From Aselliscus stoliczkanus (Eukaryota; Chordata; Mammalia; Chiroptera; Hipposideridae), in contig CM066727.1 of assembly GCA_033961575.1 (NCBI GenBank), forward strand, positions 157,589,434 to 157,653,433: 64,000 nt of DNA, read 5' to 3'. The notes beneath the pieces were generated by a model, which made no database searches, was not told where the DNA came from, and saw only the letters and a program-made list of their open reading frames with translations. Both the position numbers and the translations under genes were made by a program. Below, one piece after another: positions 34,711 to 46,189 of the stretch. Each line of letters starts with the position of its first letter. Position 1 is the stretch's first letter.

Positions 34711-37271
34711 AAGACTTCCCAAATAAAGGAATTAAGCGTGCTTCCTGTACCATATCTTAAGACAGCTCTGCTTTTCTTTATCTTTTCATCTCTCTTTATC
34801 TCTCCCTCATTCATTTATAAATGTGTATATTTTGCCACTAATAATGCAGAATTCAGTGGAGGCATGTAGATAAAACTGTAACTTAACATAAACACATTCA
34901 CGCTCAGTTTCCTTTCATTTTAGACATATATGTGAAATTTGCCCTTTAAAAGAGACATTCAAGCAATGGATCATTGACACTTTTTTCATTGTAGTTCATG
35001 GCCATTATTCATCAGTGATGATAAGCCAAAAAAATGTGGGCATCTTCAAACATGTCAGTACCAGTATGTAGGCCTCACATAACAACGCTATTTCCTATAA
35101 AGATTTCCCCATACAAACAAATTTCCCTGTGTGCCATGGGGAATGCTACAGAGAGAAGCAACCTATAATTACATTTTCAATAAATGCAAATGCACAAAAT
35201 AGTTTCAAAACCGTCACCACAAATTTCAGCAATATCTTTTGGTTTACCAGACACATAATTGACTAGCTTGGACTTGACTTTAAAAAATCAAAATAAATGC
35301 TAAATGCCTGGTATGTTTGCAGAAGAGAATGCCAACAGCATCATGTGCTGCAGATAATTACCACTGTGATAGAAAGTAGAGCCCCAGAGATCAAAATTTT
35401 CCATCCCTACTTCCACCCTTAATAAATTATTATATTTTTAGACTGTGTTGATATAACCCAAATATCAGCTGGGACCTGCAATTTCCTTGATTCTAACATC
35501 CACCCCATAGGTTATAGAAGACCAAAGTCCTCTCCAAAAGCTCTAGGTATTTGGGGGCATGGACGAAGGAGGCATTGGTCTGTTTGCAGGGCTTCCTTAG
35601 TTCTGAATGTCTGCTTCTGCTTAATTTGTTCATTTTATGGTTCTTTCTGTTCATACCGACCCTACTCCACACTACATGGAATACGGCCTTTCCCATAATT
35701 TTCAATCCAAAAACAAAAGGAAGCCCTCAAAGCATAAATGCTTATGACAGACTTTACTAAATGTTGAGGAGTTAGAATAGTTTACAATTGAAGAAACAGA
35801 AATGATTTTATTAAATATTAAGCATTCTTGCTCTTAAGAGTTCTTCAGTCACACCAGCACCTGAGATACTCACTGCTTTACCCTCTGTGGTTTCCCAGCA
35901 TCACTCCCTGGCGACTCTCCTCCTCTCCCCTTCCATTTCTCTTCCTCTGCCCTTCCTTTCCTATATCTTCCCAACTTCATTTCTCTGCATATCCAACCTC
36001 CAAAAGTAGTACTAAGACTACCTTACAACATTCAGACCCAATATGGTGCTCAGCAGAACAAAACATATATATCTTCAAGTAAAGGGATCTACATTCTTTT
36101 GCAGCCAGTTGCATTCGGTCGTGGCCATTTTCCCCATTTACTTTTTAACCATATATGTTTGTGAAAACAATTGGTACAGGATTTGAAAATCTGGAGAAAC
36201 AAGTCATTTATGTCTTTGCATATTATAAATATTTTAGGATATAAAATTCAAACTAACCCAAATACTCAAAGTAATTTCAGTGAGCCATGTCTCTCTTTTT
36301 GTGTCCATGTTTGTTCAGTCCTGAAAGGACCATCTTCTAATAAACAGCCAAGAGATTAAGTTTGCTGGAAATTTTGACCTCACTTCTCTACACAGTTAGC
36401 CATAGTGGCTCAGTGTCTTCAGGCATATCCTCTTCTACAACTATCTTCAAGTGCTATGAAACCTACAAGCAAGATGGGAGTGGCCTTAATTAACATGAGT
36501 GAATTGTGACAGCTAAGTAAACAATATTTTGTTCTAACTGACTTTTGTTAGTACCTAATGTTACTCTAATTACTCCTCTTCCAAATTGGTTTTCTGGCTT
36601 TCTATAGTTTATGTAGTATTAATTTGTTTACAAATCTGATACTTTTTTTATATTTTGCAGTCTTGTAAGAAATGATGCTTAAATACATGAGGGCTGACTC
36701 TTTCATTCTCAAACATTGCTTATCCGGAGTCTTAGAGATCCTAGTATCCATTTCTTAAATATGAAGTGAACCTGAATGGTTTTATATGTACAGGTTTTCT
36801 GGTGGGGTTATTATTCTAATAAAATCAGTTTGGGGTGATTTCCATTTAGAAAGGAAAAAAAGAAGGAAAAGTATTTTTGCTAAAGAGGAAAAGAGTTCCC
36901 AGGTTTACCTTTTTCTTAATCTAGCCAAAACCATATTTCTGGCTAAAGGTGTCTCTTACCTTGTTTTTTAATTCCTGGTTTAGATATACGCTGGACATAG
37001 AGATGATTGCTGAAGGCTTATTCCATCTAGCCCTATGATTCATCAATCCTATGAGTCCACAGTTTGTAATTATAACATAATGGAAGATATTATTTTATAA
37101 AAGGAGAAGCTATGACTTGTCCAAAAGAGGAATACAGATTATAGTAAATACAAGCTGAATTAAAATACAAGTTAACAAACACTCTCCTTTTGTATGAACA
37201 GGATTTGAATGAGTCATTTTTGAAAGAAAAAAGAGAGACTAACAATTTAATTTATTTGTTTTTTTTCTTCA
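34065..37271. other. Unassigned sequence with a (TA)n tract
   Basis: About 3.2 kb in which I recognise no gene or interspersed repeat with confidence. The (TA)n tract is at 34656-34708. Frames at 34421-34633, 35493-35760 (both strands), 35828-36082 and 36786-36971 lack recognisable domains. Confidence 0.4.
34656..34708. repeat. (TA)n microsatellite
   Basis: About 26 AT units, prone to length change and to hairpin formation. Confidence 0.96.
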
Positions 37272-37287
37272 TGAATAAATTATTTTA

Positions 37288-37327
37288 GGAGTCTCATGCT
37301 CTACCAATTGAGCTAGCCGGGCGTGCT
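37288..37327 (-). pseudogene. Tailless retropseudogene of a tRNA-Lys 5' half
   Basis: On the minus strand the insert reads 'gcccggctagctcaattggt' and continues 'agagcatgagactc', i.e. acceptor 5' strand, D arm (A-box region) and 5' side of the anticodon arm of mammalian tRNA-Lys. It stops in the anticodon loop. Five extra bases (agcac) precede the tRNA 5' end. A perfect 16-bp duplication tgaataaattatttta flanks it (37272-37287 and 37328-37343). The minus-strand target start, TTT followed by AAAAT, fits an L1 endonuclease site. There is no poly-A tail. Known relatives are L1-mobilised tailless retropseudogenes. The source could be a cleaved tRNA half or an internally primed full tRNA. Confidence 0.88.
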
Positions 37328-37343
37328 TGAATAAATTATTTTA

Positions 37344-38505
37344 AATTATGTGGTTTTTGTACTTAGGAAATTAAGCTTTTGAATAGAAAGGTTTAAATAT
37401 TTTAATATTAATTAAAATATATTTTTACTTACTTTAGTTACTTAAGAAGCATTCATATTTTAAATTTCCTTCTGCAGTTGATATGCTTCCACTTAATTCA
37501 CAAAAAAAATAGTATAATATAAACACAAGCATTTTAAAAAGCAAGTGATTTGCCAATGTGATGAGCGAAATTTGAAACGCAGTTTTTTTTTATGAACCAA
37601 TTGACTTGCAGTAATTGTGCTGTAATTTTCCATCACGGACAAGAGCATTTTGGACTGTCTTATGAATTCAGAGTCCAGGGAATTCCAATGAGATAATGTC
37701 ATTGACCTTGAATACAAATAATCAGGGTTGAATATTGTAATATGATAGTGTGAAGTTGCAAGGAGCTCATTCTCACACTCTATCAGAAAATCTGTGAAAT
37801 CAACAATAGAATGAGACACAGTGTGAACTAAGAGAGCAGTACTTTAAAGCTCGTTACCTAAAATAGAAAGGTTTCTAAATAACTCTGAGAGATTAAGTGT
37901 GGGCCTCATGCCTAACTGCTATTAAATTAGATCAGCCTGTGAGCATCTATCATGTATCCATCAGCCCTGCATCCTTTAAGTGACCCAGGACAAATGTCAG
38001 GTTTCAGCTCAGTGGTTCTCATGCCATTGCTCCTTTGGCCTATTGTATTACTTAAGTCAACTAGTTTTCTTAACATTCCATAAGCATGCAGTTTCATCAG
38101 AAATGCCCCTTTCTGCAAGCCACACACTCCCTTGTGAATAAGTGACAAATGCTGATTCTTTAAGAGGACAATGCCATAAGAAAGAAGGGTCATCTGAGCC
38201 GCATTATGTGTTTACACCCCCAGGTTGCCAAAAACCTCCTTCATATTTGTCAGAAATGCAGTTGTATTTAGGGAGAACAGAAGAAAATCAACTTCAGTTT
38301 GCTAAGTGACCTGAGGCATCTAATTTACGTACAAGTTCATTTTGTTAAAACATGCAAGCAAAGAGCTATTGGAGGCCATATGCCATTCGTTATGAAAAGC
38401 ACATTCCTTTAGTCTTTGTAACAAAAGCCATATGGCTTTCTGAAAGTTAATTATATCATAAATATGCTGTAATAGTAGGGAATGTGGTCTAGCAACTGCT
38501 GGAAG
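37344..38505. other. Unassigned non-coding sequence
   Basis: No repeat family recognised. Frames at 37493-37819 (108 aa, minus) and 37927-38193 (88 aa, minus) show no domain and no supporting splice pattern. Confidence 0.4.
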
Positions 38506-38509
38506 AAAC

Positions 38510-38640
38510 TTCGAGACCTGGCTTAAAGTCAATTTTTCAATGGATTCCATTCAGAACCTTGGAAAAGTCATAGACCCATTGTGCCTCAGTCCCGATATTC
38601 AAAGTGAAAATAATAATAATATGGCACCTAAATGAGAGGT
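38510..38640 (+). mobile_element. MIR SINE, 3' part
   Basis: 'ttggaaaagtcatagaccc', 'attgtgcctcagtcccgata' and 'aaaataataataatatggca' follow the MIR core order. Confidence 0.6.
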
Positions 38641-38759
38641 TAAAGCTGAAACATTTTCCTACTTAAAGGGAAAATGATAGTATAAACTATTATTCAAGCT
38701 GATAAAACAGTGAAAGAATTTTTGAAAAATTAACTAGTTAATCAAAATAGTCTCTTTCT

Positions 38760-39300
38760 CTCCCAATGCATCCTCTCCATCACAGGCAGAGTAATCTTTA
38801 TGCAACACAAATGAAATTGTTTAACCCCATTGTTAAATGTTACTTACAAATTAGCACTAGAACTCTGTATAAATGGCTCTTTACAGTCTGCCCCAGGCTG
38901 CTGTCCAGACTCATCTGCCAAGACCTCTCTGCCCTGACACACAGCCATACCACACCAGGTCACTAGAGGTAACCCTCATTTACATCTCTTCTATTTCAAA
39001 GTCTGCTTCCTCAGCCAAGGATGTCCTACCTCCTCTTCTTCGCTTAACTCCTATGCTTGTGGCAAGGCCCAGACCATCATCTTGCCCCAGGTGAGGTCTT
39101 TGACTTCCTCAGGCCGTTGGTAGTTTGCTCTGAGCTACAGGAGTACTTGCTGCACATCTTCTTCGGCACTTACTGCATTGCACAGTCATTATTTGCAAAC
39201 ACAGCCCTCTCTCCTGTACCAGAATTGGGCTCCTTAAAGGGAGAGGCTAAGGCCTGGCAAATAGTTAGGTGCTCAATAAATACTAGTTTATTTTCCACTT
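38760..39300 (+). mobile_element. L2 LINE 3' portion
   Basis: 'cagactcatctgccaagacc', 'gtctgcttcctcagccaagg', 'ggctccttaaagggagaggc' and the end 'ggtgctcaataaatactag' match the L2 3' UTR order, ending with the typical 'gctcaataaat' tail. Frames at 38766-39311 are across this relic. Confidence 0.75.
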
Positions 39301-39919
39301 TTAAAAGATAGAGGTAACTGGCTGTATGACCCCAGGGGTCTAGTTTCCATATTCATTACAACCTCTCACCCTCCATCTGTAACATTTTATAATAGTCATA
39401 AAATGATCTCCAGGGACTCTTAATGTTCTTAACTGCCAATGACGGACTCTTCTACTGTGATATATTTTTGATGCAAGAAAACAAAATGATTTTAGAAAAT
39501 TTTCAGCACGGATTAAAGCCAACAGTTTTTTTGGTTAAACTTCAGCTAACCAAAAACTGACATGCAATGCAAGTCCTCATTCCTCACTCATTTTAGTTAA
39601 TCGTGGTTTTATGGAAACTTAATCGAGCAAGGAGGCTAAATGGAAACAGGAGAGCCAAGAAATCCTACAGATAATTACATACTCATCTGACATAACCGAT
39701 AGAGTTGTGCCTACATTCCAGTGATAACAACATTATTCTAACAGACCAATTTGATTTTTTTTATTTGGTGTGGGTATGCTTCTGGATTTTACTTTAAGGA
39801 GACAGAGAAACCTCTCTCTGATTCCATAGGATTTGGATTTTGTAAAAAGTAGATGTCCAAAGAATTCTCCTTAAGGAGGTAAATCATCTCCACATGTGCT
39901 AAGAGTAGAAAGACACACA

Positions 39920-40011
39920 GGAAGGAAGGAAGGAAGGAAGGAAGGAAGGAAGGAAGGAAGGAAGGAAGGAAGGAAGGAAGGAAGGAAGGAAGGAAGGAAG
40001 GAAGGAAGGAA
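39920..40011. repeat. (GAAG)n tetranucleotide microsatellite, about 23 units
   Basis: Uninterrupted AAGG units over about 92 bp. It is the longest pure tetranucleotide in the window and a polypurine-polypyrimidine mirror tract capable of triplex (H-DNA) folding. The PSFLPSFL frame on the minus strand is an artefact. Confidence 0.98.
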
Positions 40012-40177
40012 AAGAAAGAACATTTATGTCTGTGATATGTAAGCATAACTTAGAGCAAAGGCAGAGGAATGTCTGAAAGTCAGAGGACGGATAGCAAAGA
40101 GTCTATTACAAATTTTGGGGGAGCTGTTCTATAGGAACCAAGCTTTAGGACTGACTTGAGCACAAGGCAACAGGGAA

Positions 40178-40222
<45 letters not shown>
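40178..40222. repeat. (AAT)n microsatellite
   Basis: About 15 pure AAT units. Confidence 0.97.
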
Positions 40223-40223
<1 letters not shown>

Positions 40224-40944
40224 GCAAGAGGGAATCATTGATGATTTGAATTCGAAAACTTTAATTTCCTCAAAGTAGTTTCCAGGTGGTTAAGAAATCT
40301 TTCTATGTGTTGGTATTTTCAGAAGCTAGTAATAAATGAAGTCATCCTTTTGCCTACTTGGTAATTTTTCAGCAAGATGCCACATTCATTTTAAATTTTC
40401 CTTGCTGATATTAAAACTTTGATGTTCCAAACACCTGCCTGGGAAGCAGCAGTACACCCTAACTTTATCAGCTTATCAGAAACTGTCACCAGGACCTGGC
40501 ATCTAGGAGACAGGGCTCTGAGTCATCGCTAGGTAGCAATTCTGTGCTTTGACGTCCACTTTCCTTCCAGAAGAAGAGTACTAACCAAATGTCTGAAGAG
40601 TCTCTCCTTTCTTATTTCTTCACGTATAGAATGTAATCATGGAACCATTGCAGGGGGAGAAGATAGGAAAATATTAAAGAGGTAAGCAAGGTGGTATTTC
40701 TTGATTCTCCTCCATCTTCCTGGGAACAGACCCAGACTGGAACTCAGAAGACTGCAAGCTCATCCTCAAGACTGTCTCTTCGCTAACTTAATGAGTCTCT
40801 TGGTACCTCAGTTTTTCTGTCATACTTCTACTTTCTTAGTGGAAATATTAAGAGTATGGATAACCCTATTAACTACATACGAACTTCTTAAAAGGTATTA
40901 TATAAGCACAATGACTTTAAAGTTATCATTTTTTTATTACCAAG

Positions 40945-41007
40945 CCATGCATGCATTCATTCATTCACTCATTCATTCGACAACTACTTTTGAATGCCTA
41001 TCAGATG
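40945..41007 (-). mobile_element. L2 3' end, left part, split by mariner
   Basis: 'catgcattcattcattcac', 'gacaactacttttgaatgcc' is inverse L2 3' end. It resumes after 41546. Confidence 0.7.
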
Positions 41008-41546
41008 AAGTCTGACAATTAAGTTTGCAAACTCATCCTAGAAACAGTGCTACATGCCTCATTACTGAATATCCCTATGGTCACCTTTGAAGTACTCTCC
41101 TTGGGAAGCTATGCACCAACGCCAGTGCCTAATCCACCCTTCAAAGCAATTTTGGAACTCTTTTTCTATGGCAACAGAGCTGTCGTCATATTTTGATGTC
41201 CTGAATCAAGACATTAAAATGTCTTCCTTTCAATATTTCCTTTATCCTTGGGGGCGAGATCAGGTGAGTGGGGAGGGTGTGCCAATACAGTTATTTGTTT
41301 ACTGGCTAAAACCTCCTTCAGCTGTGTGAGCTGGTGCATTGTAGTGATGCAAGAGCCAGGAATTGTTGGTGAAAAGTTCAGGTCGTTGAACTTTTTCACA
41401 CAGCCTTTTCAGCACTTCCAAATAGTCCATGTGATTAACTGTTTGTCCAGTTAGTACAGATTCATAATGACTAATCCCTCTGATATAAAAAAAAAAAGGT
41501 TAGCAACATCATTGTAACAAGTTCACGAACTTAATTGGCAGACCTT
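41008..41546 (-). mobile_element. Internally deleted mariner element
   Basis: Left terminus 'aagtctgacaattaagtttg' and right terminus, read inward, 'aaggtctgccaattaagttc' form inverted repeats of about 28 bp with few mismatches. About 540 bp remains of the usual 1.3 kb. On the minus strand a transposase relic is readable: 'NAPAHTAEGGF' preceded by Tyr where the catalytic Asp is expected, then 'HPPHSPDLAP' (within 41214-41399). The family differs from the mariner at 12451 by its ends. The exact TA flank is unclear. Confidence 0.88.
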
Positions 41547-41665
41547 GTATATCAGACATAGGTGCTGGAATTTAATGGTGAGCAAAATGCAGTCCCTATC
41601 CTCATGGAGCTTAAAGTCTAATTAGGAAGACAAGGACTGAACAAATAATCACATATGTAGAAAAT
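41547..41665 (-). mobile_element. L2 3' end, right part
   Basis: 'cataggtgctggaatttaat', 'gtccctatcctcatggagct', 'taaagtctaattaggaagac' continues the L2 interrupted at 41008. Confidence 0.75.
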
Positions 41666-42034
41666 AACAAACTGGTATATATAGAATTATAATACATACT
41701 TACCATGATCCAGAAAATACTGTATTTTAACTATTGAATATTCTTGTTTGTTCTCTAATTTATCAGTTACCTTTAATCATCAAGCGATTTCTTGAAAAAT
41801 ACTTTCCAAACATAGTGTGTCATTTGTCAGGTAAGGCTTTTAGATAATGATTAGGCTTGAGGTTTTCAGGTGGCATTAGGTTGTCATTTAGTGAAACAGA
41901 AGAAATATTGGTCTAAATTTCAAACCGTAAGTTGGGAAGTCAAGAACCTAAGGGACCTTCCCAGGAAGGACACAGGGCCTGTTTGAAAAACCATCTCTCA
42001 GTCTTTATGTTATAAAGATCCTACATCTGTGGTG
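41666..42034. other. Unassigned non-coding sequence
   Basis: No feature recognised. Confidence 0.4.
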
Positions 42035-42290
42035 ATAGTAGCAGCTGACACATCACATTTACTACGTGCCAAGGTACTATTCTAAGACTTTATGTTAACT
42101 AATTTAATCATCACAATAACCCTCTGAGGTAGGTATTCATGGAGGTATTAGTATTATCCCCATTTTACAGATGAGGAAACTAAGGCACAGAGGGATTAAA
42201 TAACCCACCTGCTGTCACACAGCTGGTAAATAGAGCCAAAATTCAAACTTAATCTGTGCTCTTTGTCACCTTGGTATGCTGCCTCTCGTT
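42035..42290 (-). mobile_element. MIR SINE, nearly complete
   Basis: 'acatttactacgtgccaagg', 'aatcatcacaataaccctct', 'ccccattttacagatgagga', 'ggcacagagggattaaataa', 'gtcacacagctggtaaatag' in inverse MIR order. Confidence 0.9.
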
Positions 42291-43100
42291 CATACCTTAG
42301 GTCTGCTGAACCACATCTAAAGCTGTGTTTTGGGGATTCAACAATTTAGACAGCATGTTCAAAAACTATCTCTGTTCCCTCACATGTTCTTCAAGTGACT
42401 TTATCCTTTTTATATCCAAAGAATAAATTTCGCTTGGTAATTCCTATTGGGAGTCACATTCAAAACAAAACTTTCAGTTCCTTTCAATGAGAAACTTGAT
42501 CTAATGGGATTTTTTTTAAGTTATTTTCTAATTACTGTTAAAAACAAGAGGCTCAGTTCCTGATGCTGTAGCAAAATGTCTTTTCCCATTATTACTATAG
42601 AATAAGCTGTACATAGGTTTGATAGAAGTTTTAGCCTGAAGAAAGTCTTTCTCCAAAAATTCGATAACACTATGTGAAATGGTGCCATTAGTCTAAAATG
42701 ATGTCGAAAACCAGACCTGAATTGACCACATTCTATCTCCACATGATTTTGAGGCTAGAAATGGATTTACAGAAGGTGTGTTGCTGACTAAATCTTTTCA
42801 TCTCAAGTCATGCTGCTTCCCAGGCTTCTGCCCTGCCAGAAGATTTCAACAGCAGAAGAAAAAGGGAACAAAGGGGCATGTTCAGGCAAGTTGGTGTGGA
42901 GAATGCCTTTTGATGTGTTTTTATGGCAGAAGGATTCTTTTGGGGATGAAGATTAAGCAATTACCAGAAATGAGCCTCCTTACTTGACTTGAAAATTAGC
43001 ACAGAGGCTACCTTGTGAACTTAAAGTTTCAGAAGCCCATGTTGAAATAAAATATTACTATAAACATGGCTAACTGTTGATAAGCTTGATACTGCTTACA
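42291..43100. other. Unassigned non-coding sequence
   Basis: No gene or repeat recognised. Frames 42521-42742 and 42778-42987 lack domains. Confidence 0.4.
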
Positions 43101-43854
43101 AGACAAAATAGGATTGCTTTGGCTATTCAGGGTCTTTTGTGATTCCACACAAATCTTATGATTTTTTTGTTCTATTTCTTTAAAAAATGACATAGAGATT
43201 TTAATGGGGGTTGCATTAAATCTGTACATTGCTTTGGGTAATATGGCCATTTTAACGATGTTGATTCCTCCAATCTGTGAACATGGAATATCTTTCGATT
43301 TTGGGGGGGGGGTCCTCTTCAATTTCATTTAATAATGTCTTGTAGTTTTATAGCATGGTATTGGCAGAAAAACAGATGCACAGAGCAATGGAATAGAATT
43401 GAGAACCCAGAAATAAACCCACATTATATAGGCAGATAATTTTCGACAAAGGAGCCAAAAACATACAATGAAAAAAAGAAAGCCTCTTCAATAAATGTTG
43501 CTGGGAAAATTGGAAAGCCATGAAACTAGACTGAATGAAAGAATGAAACTAGACTGCTGTCACCATACACAAAAATTAACTCAAAATGGATCAAAGACCT
43601 AAATATAAGATGTGAAATAATAAATTGCATAGAAGAAAACATAGGTACTAAACTTATGGACATTAGTCTTAGAGAAGATTTTATGAATTTGACCTCAAAG
43701 ACAAGGGAAGTAAAAGCAAAAATAAATGAATGGGACTATAGCAAATTAAAAAGTTTCTGCCCAGCAAAAGAAACTGTCACCAAAAAAAGGGGCAACCACT
43801 TGAATGGAAGAAGATATTTGCAAAGAACACCTCTGATAAGTAGGCTAATATCAC

Positions 43855-43898
<44 letters not shown>
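43855..43898. repeat. (GATA)n microsatellite inside L1
   Basis: About 11 units in the ORF2-derived part. Confidence 0.95.
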
Positions 43899-43899
<1 letters not shown>

Positions 43900-44118
43900 C
43901 AACTCAATAACAAAAAACAAACAATCCAATTTAAAAAATAGGCAGAGAACCTGGACAGACACTTCTCCCATGAAGACATACAAATGGCCAACAGATGAAA
44001 AAATGCTCAACTTCACTAGCTATTAGGAAAATACAAATCAAAGCCACAATGGTATACCACCTCACACCTGTTAGAATGGCTATTATCAACAAGAAAAATA
44101 ATAAGTGTTGGAAAGGCT

Positions 44119-44377
44119 ATGAAGAAAAATATATTTCTGGTAGTAATGGCAACTGCTACAGCCACTATGGAAAACAGCATAGAGGTTCCTCAAAATTTAA
44201 GAATAGAATCGCCATACAACCCAGGAATCCCTCTTCTGGGGATCTATCCAAAAAATCTAAAAACATTTATCCATAAAGATATATGTATCCCTATGTTCAT
44301 TACAGTATTACTCATGGTTGCCAAGATGTGGACACAACCAAAGTGTCCTTTGATAGATGACTGGATAAAGAAGATGT

Positions 44378-44427
<50 letters not shown>

Positions 44428-44622
44428 ATGGAATATTACTCAGCCATAAGAAAAGATGAAATAGTGCCATCTGCAACAACATGGATGGCTCTTGAGATTA
44501 TCATGCTAAGTGAAATAAGTAAGACAGAAAAAGTCAAGAACCATATGATTTCACTGATAATGTGGGATATAAAACTGAAAGCAACTAACAAACAAGACAA
44601 ACAAAAAAGCAAAAACTCATAG
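44119..44622 (+). pseudogene. L1 ORF2 C-terminal remnant expanded by (TA)n
   Basis: A 167-aa frame with '[20 protein letters not shown]', 'LIDDWIKKMWYIYI' and 'MEYYSAIRKDEIVPSA', the L1 ORF2 C-terminus. A (TA)n expansion at 44380-44422 adds an in-frame Ile-Tyr run between WYIYI and MEYYS. Upstream ORF2 is in another frame, so the protein is not functional. Confidence 0.9.
44380..44422. repeat. (TA)n microsatellite inside L1
   Basis: About 21 TA units at the ORF2 site that normally reads 'gtggtatatatacacaatgg', so the tract grew from that L1 motif. Confidence 0.96.
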
Positions 44623-44851
44623 ACACAGACAAGTTTAGTGGTTACCAGAGGGTAAGGGGGCAAGGGGAGAAGTAGAAAAGGGTAAAGGGGATCAAATATA
44701 TGGTGACAGAAGGGGATTTGACTTTGGGTGGTGAACACGCAATGTAATATATATATGATGTGTTATAGAATTGTACACTTGAAACCTATACAATTTTATT
44801 AACTAATGTCATCCCAATAAATTTAATTTTAAAAAGAGACAAAACAGGAAT

Positions 44852-45364
44852 CTTTGGGACAACTCCCATCAAGATTTGTTAGAGAACAAGAGTTTTACTA
44901 CTAGATAGAGAATTGAGAATATGGAAAATTGCATATAGTTGTTAAGATACGTAAACAGGCGAAACAAAAGTAACATGAGAATTTTTAAAAGTACTTTTCT
45001 CAGCAGACATTATCTGCTGGGTCCATGAAATACATGAGGTGCAGTGATTACTCCTCATTTTGTAAAGTGGGGGAAGAGCTTAGCTGTAAAATGACAAGTT
45101 ACTTCAGGAAAAAGAATTACCAGAATACGTGGGTAGGTAGTCATTCCGTAAAACTCCAACCTGAATCTCCTAAACTTGTCATGAAAATATTAGCTTTAAG
45201 CCAATGCATCTTTCTCAAGCAGGGAAGGGGTCACACTAAAAAATTGGTGATTGGCTATCAGGAAGCCATGTATAAATGAGGAGAATAAAAGGAGGGGCCA
45301 GCCTTTTGCTCCTCCACTGCGTTATCACATTAAAACAAAGTGTCTTCATTCAATATTATTCTAT
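44852..45364. other. Unassigned non-coding sequence
   Basis: No feature recognised. Frame 45025-45279 has no domain. Confidence 0.4.
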
Positions 45365-45550
45365 ATCAGCTTCAGGTGTATAGCGTAGTGGTAAGGCATC
45401 TACACAATCTGTGACGTGGTCCCCCCATAAGCCCAGTACCCATCTGGCACCCGTAACAGCTATATAAGATGTCAGAGGGGTAGTAGACTTCGGGGGTGGG
45501 TTATCACTTCAGGAGGGATGTAAATGTCTAATCATTATGTTGTTATGTTG
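45365..45550. mobile_element. Short rearranged L1 3'-UTR piece, two orientations
   Basis: 45365 to about 45455 is inverse L1 3' UTR ('cagcttcaggtgtatagcg', 'gtggtaaggcatctacac', 'gacgtggtccccccataag'), related to 22215-22290. About 45456-45550 is forward 3' UTR ('acagctatataagatgtcag', 'ggttatcacttcaggaggg'), related to 27520-27600. It looks like a very short inverted insertion. Confidence 0.7.
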
Positions 45551-45600
45551 TTAAAACATCTAATCATTATGATGTTTTAAACAACATCATTATGTTGTTT
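45551..45600. repeat. Two adjacent hairpin-forming palindromes
   Basis: First: ttaaaacatc / gatgttttaa with a 10-base loop (45551-45580). Second: aaacaacat / atgttgttt with a 4-base loop (45579-45600). Both stems are perfect. They lie at the end of the L1 3'-UTR piece. Confidence 0.85.
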
Positions 45601-46189
45601 ACAAAAAGGTTTTTTTTTAATGGAAATAAGTGTCTTCACACAGGTCAGAGCTGCTGACCACATTTCATTCTGTTCATTCCTCTCTTTAGCCCATAAAAAA
45701 ATTAGAAAGTTCTGAGCAAGATATACCCAGCAGCGGACACACCCTTTTCAGATGAAGCATAAGCTGCTTGCCAGAGATGGCCTAGATTTTAGAGTTAAGT
45801 TTCTGAGGTGAGGGGTTTCAGCAAGAGAGGTACAGAAAAGATGTAGGAAATAAAAGGATCTCACCAAAGCTTCTTTTTGTATTTTGGTAACTTATAACTA
45901 AGCTTAGAAGTCTTGGAACATCAAAAGCTAGTGACTGGTTTTCAGTTTGAAGAACAAAATTATTTAGAATGAAATGTAGTCAGCAACTGCACTGTATGAT
46001 TGAGAGTCCACTGAGGCAGACATCTGTCTTTTAACAGAAGACTTAGAAAGTCATACAAAATAAATACAAGTTTCATCTTTACTTGACAAACTTAACAATC
46101 TGAGAACTGCCCATGAAATAGCCACAAAAATTTTCGAAGTAACAAACCACTAAAGCAAGCCCGTGTGGCTCAAACTGGGTAATAAATCA
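45601..46189. other. Unassigned non-coding sequence
   Basis: No feature recognised. Confidence 0.4.

Larger units (their letters stand above)
39301..40940. other. Unassigned sequence with two large microsatellites
   Basis: Apart from the AAGG and AAT tracts listed separately, no gene or interspersed repeat was recognised. Confidence 0.4.
43115..44836 (+). mobile_element. 5'-inverted (twin-primed) L1 insertion
   Basis: 43115 to about 43340 is L1 ORF2 on the minus strand ([20 protein letters not shown] in frame 43029-43328). About 43345-44836 is the downstream ORF2 and 3' UTR on the plus strand, with '[10 protein letters not shown]' and 'MEYYSAIRKDEIVPSATTWM' type text in broken frames. Imperfect flanking repeat agacaaaataggat / agacaaaacaggaat (about 43101 and 44837). 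Two microsatellites lie inside it. Confidence 0.8.

Noticed and set aside
44119..44622. 167-aa frame as a host gene
   Set aside because: It is the L1 ORF2 C-terminus extended by a TA microsatellite.
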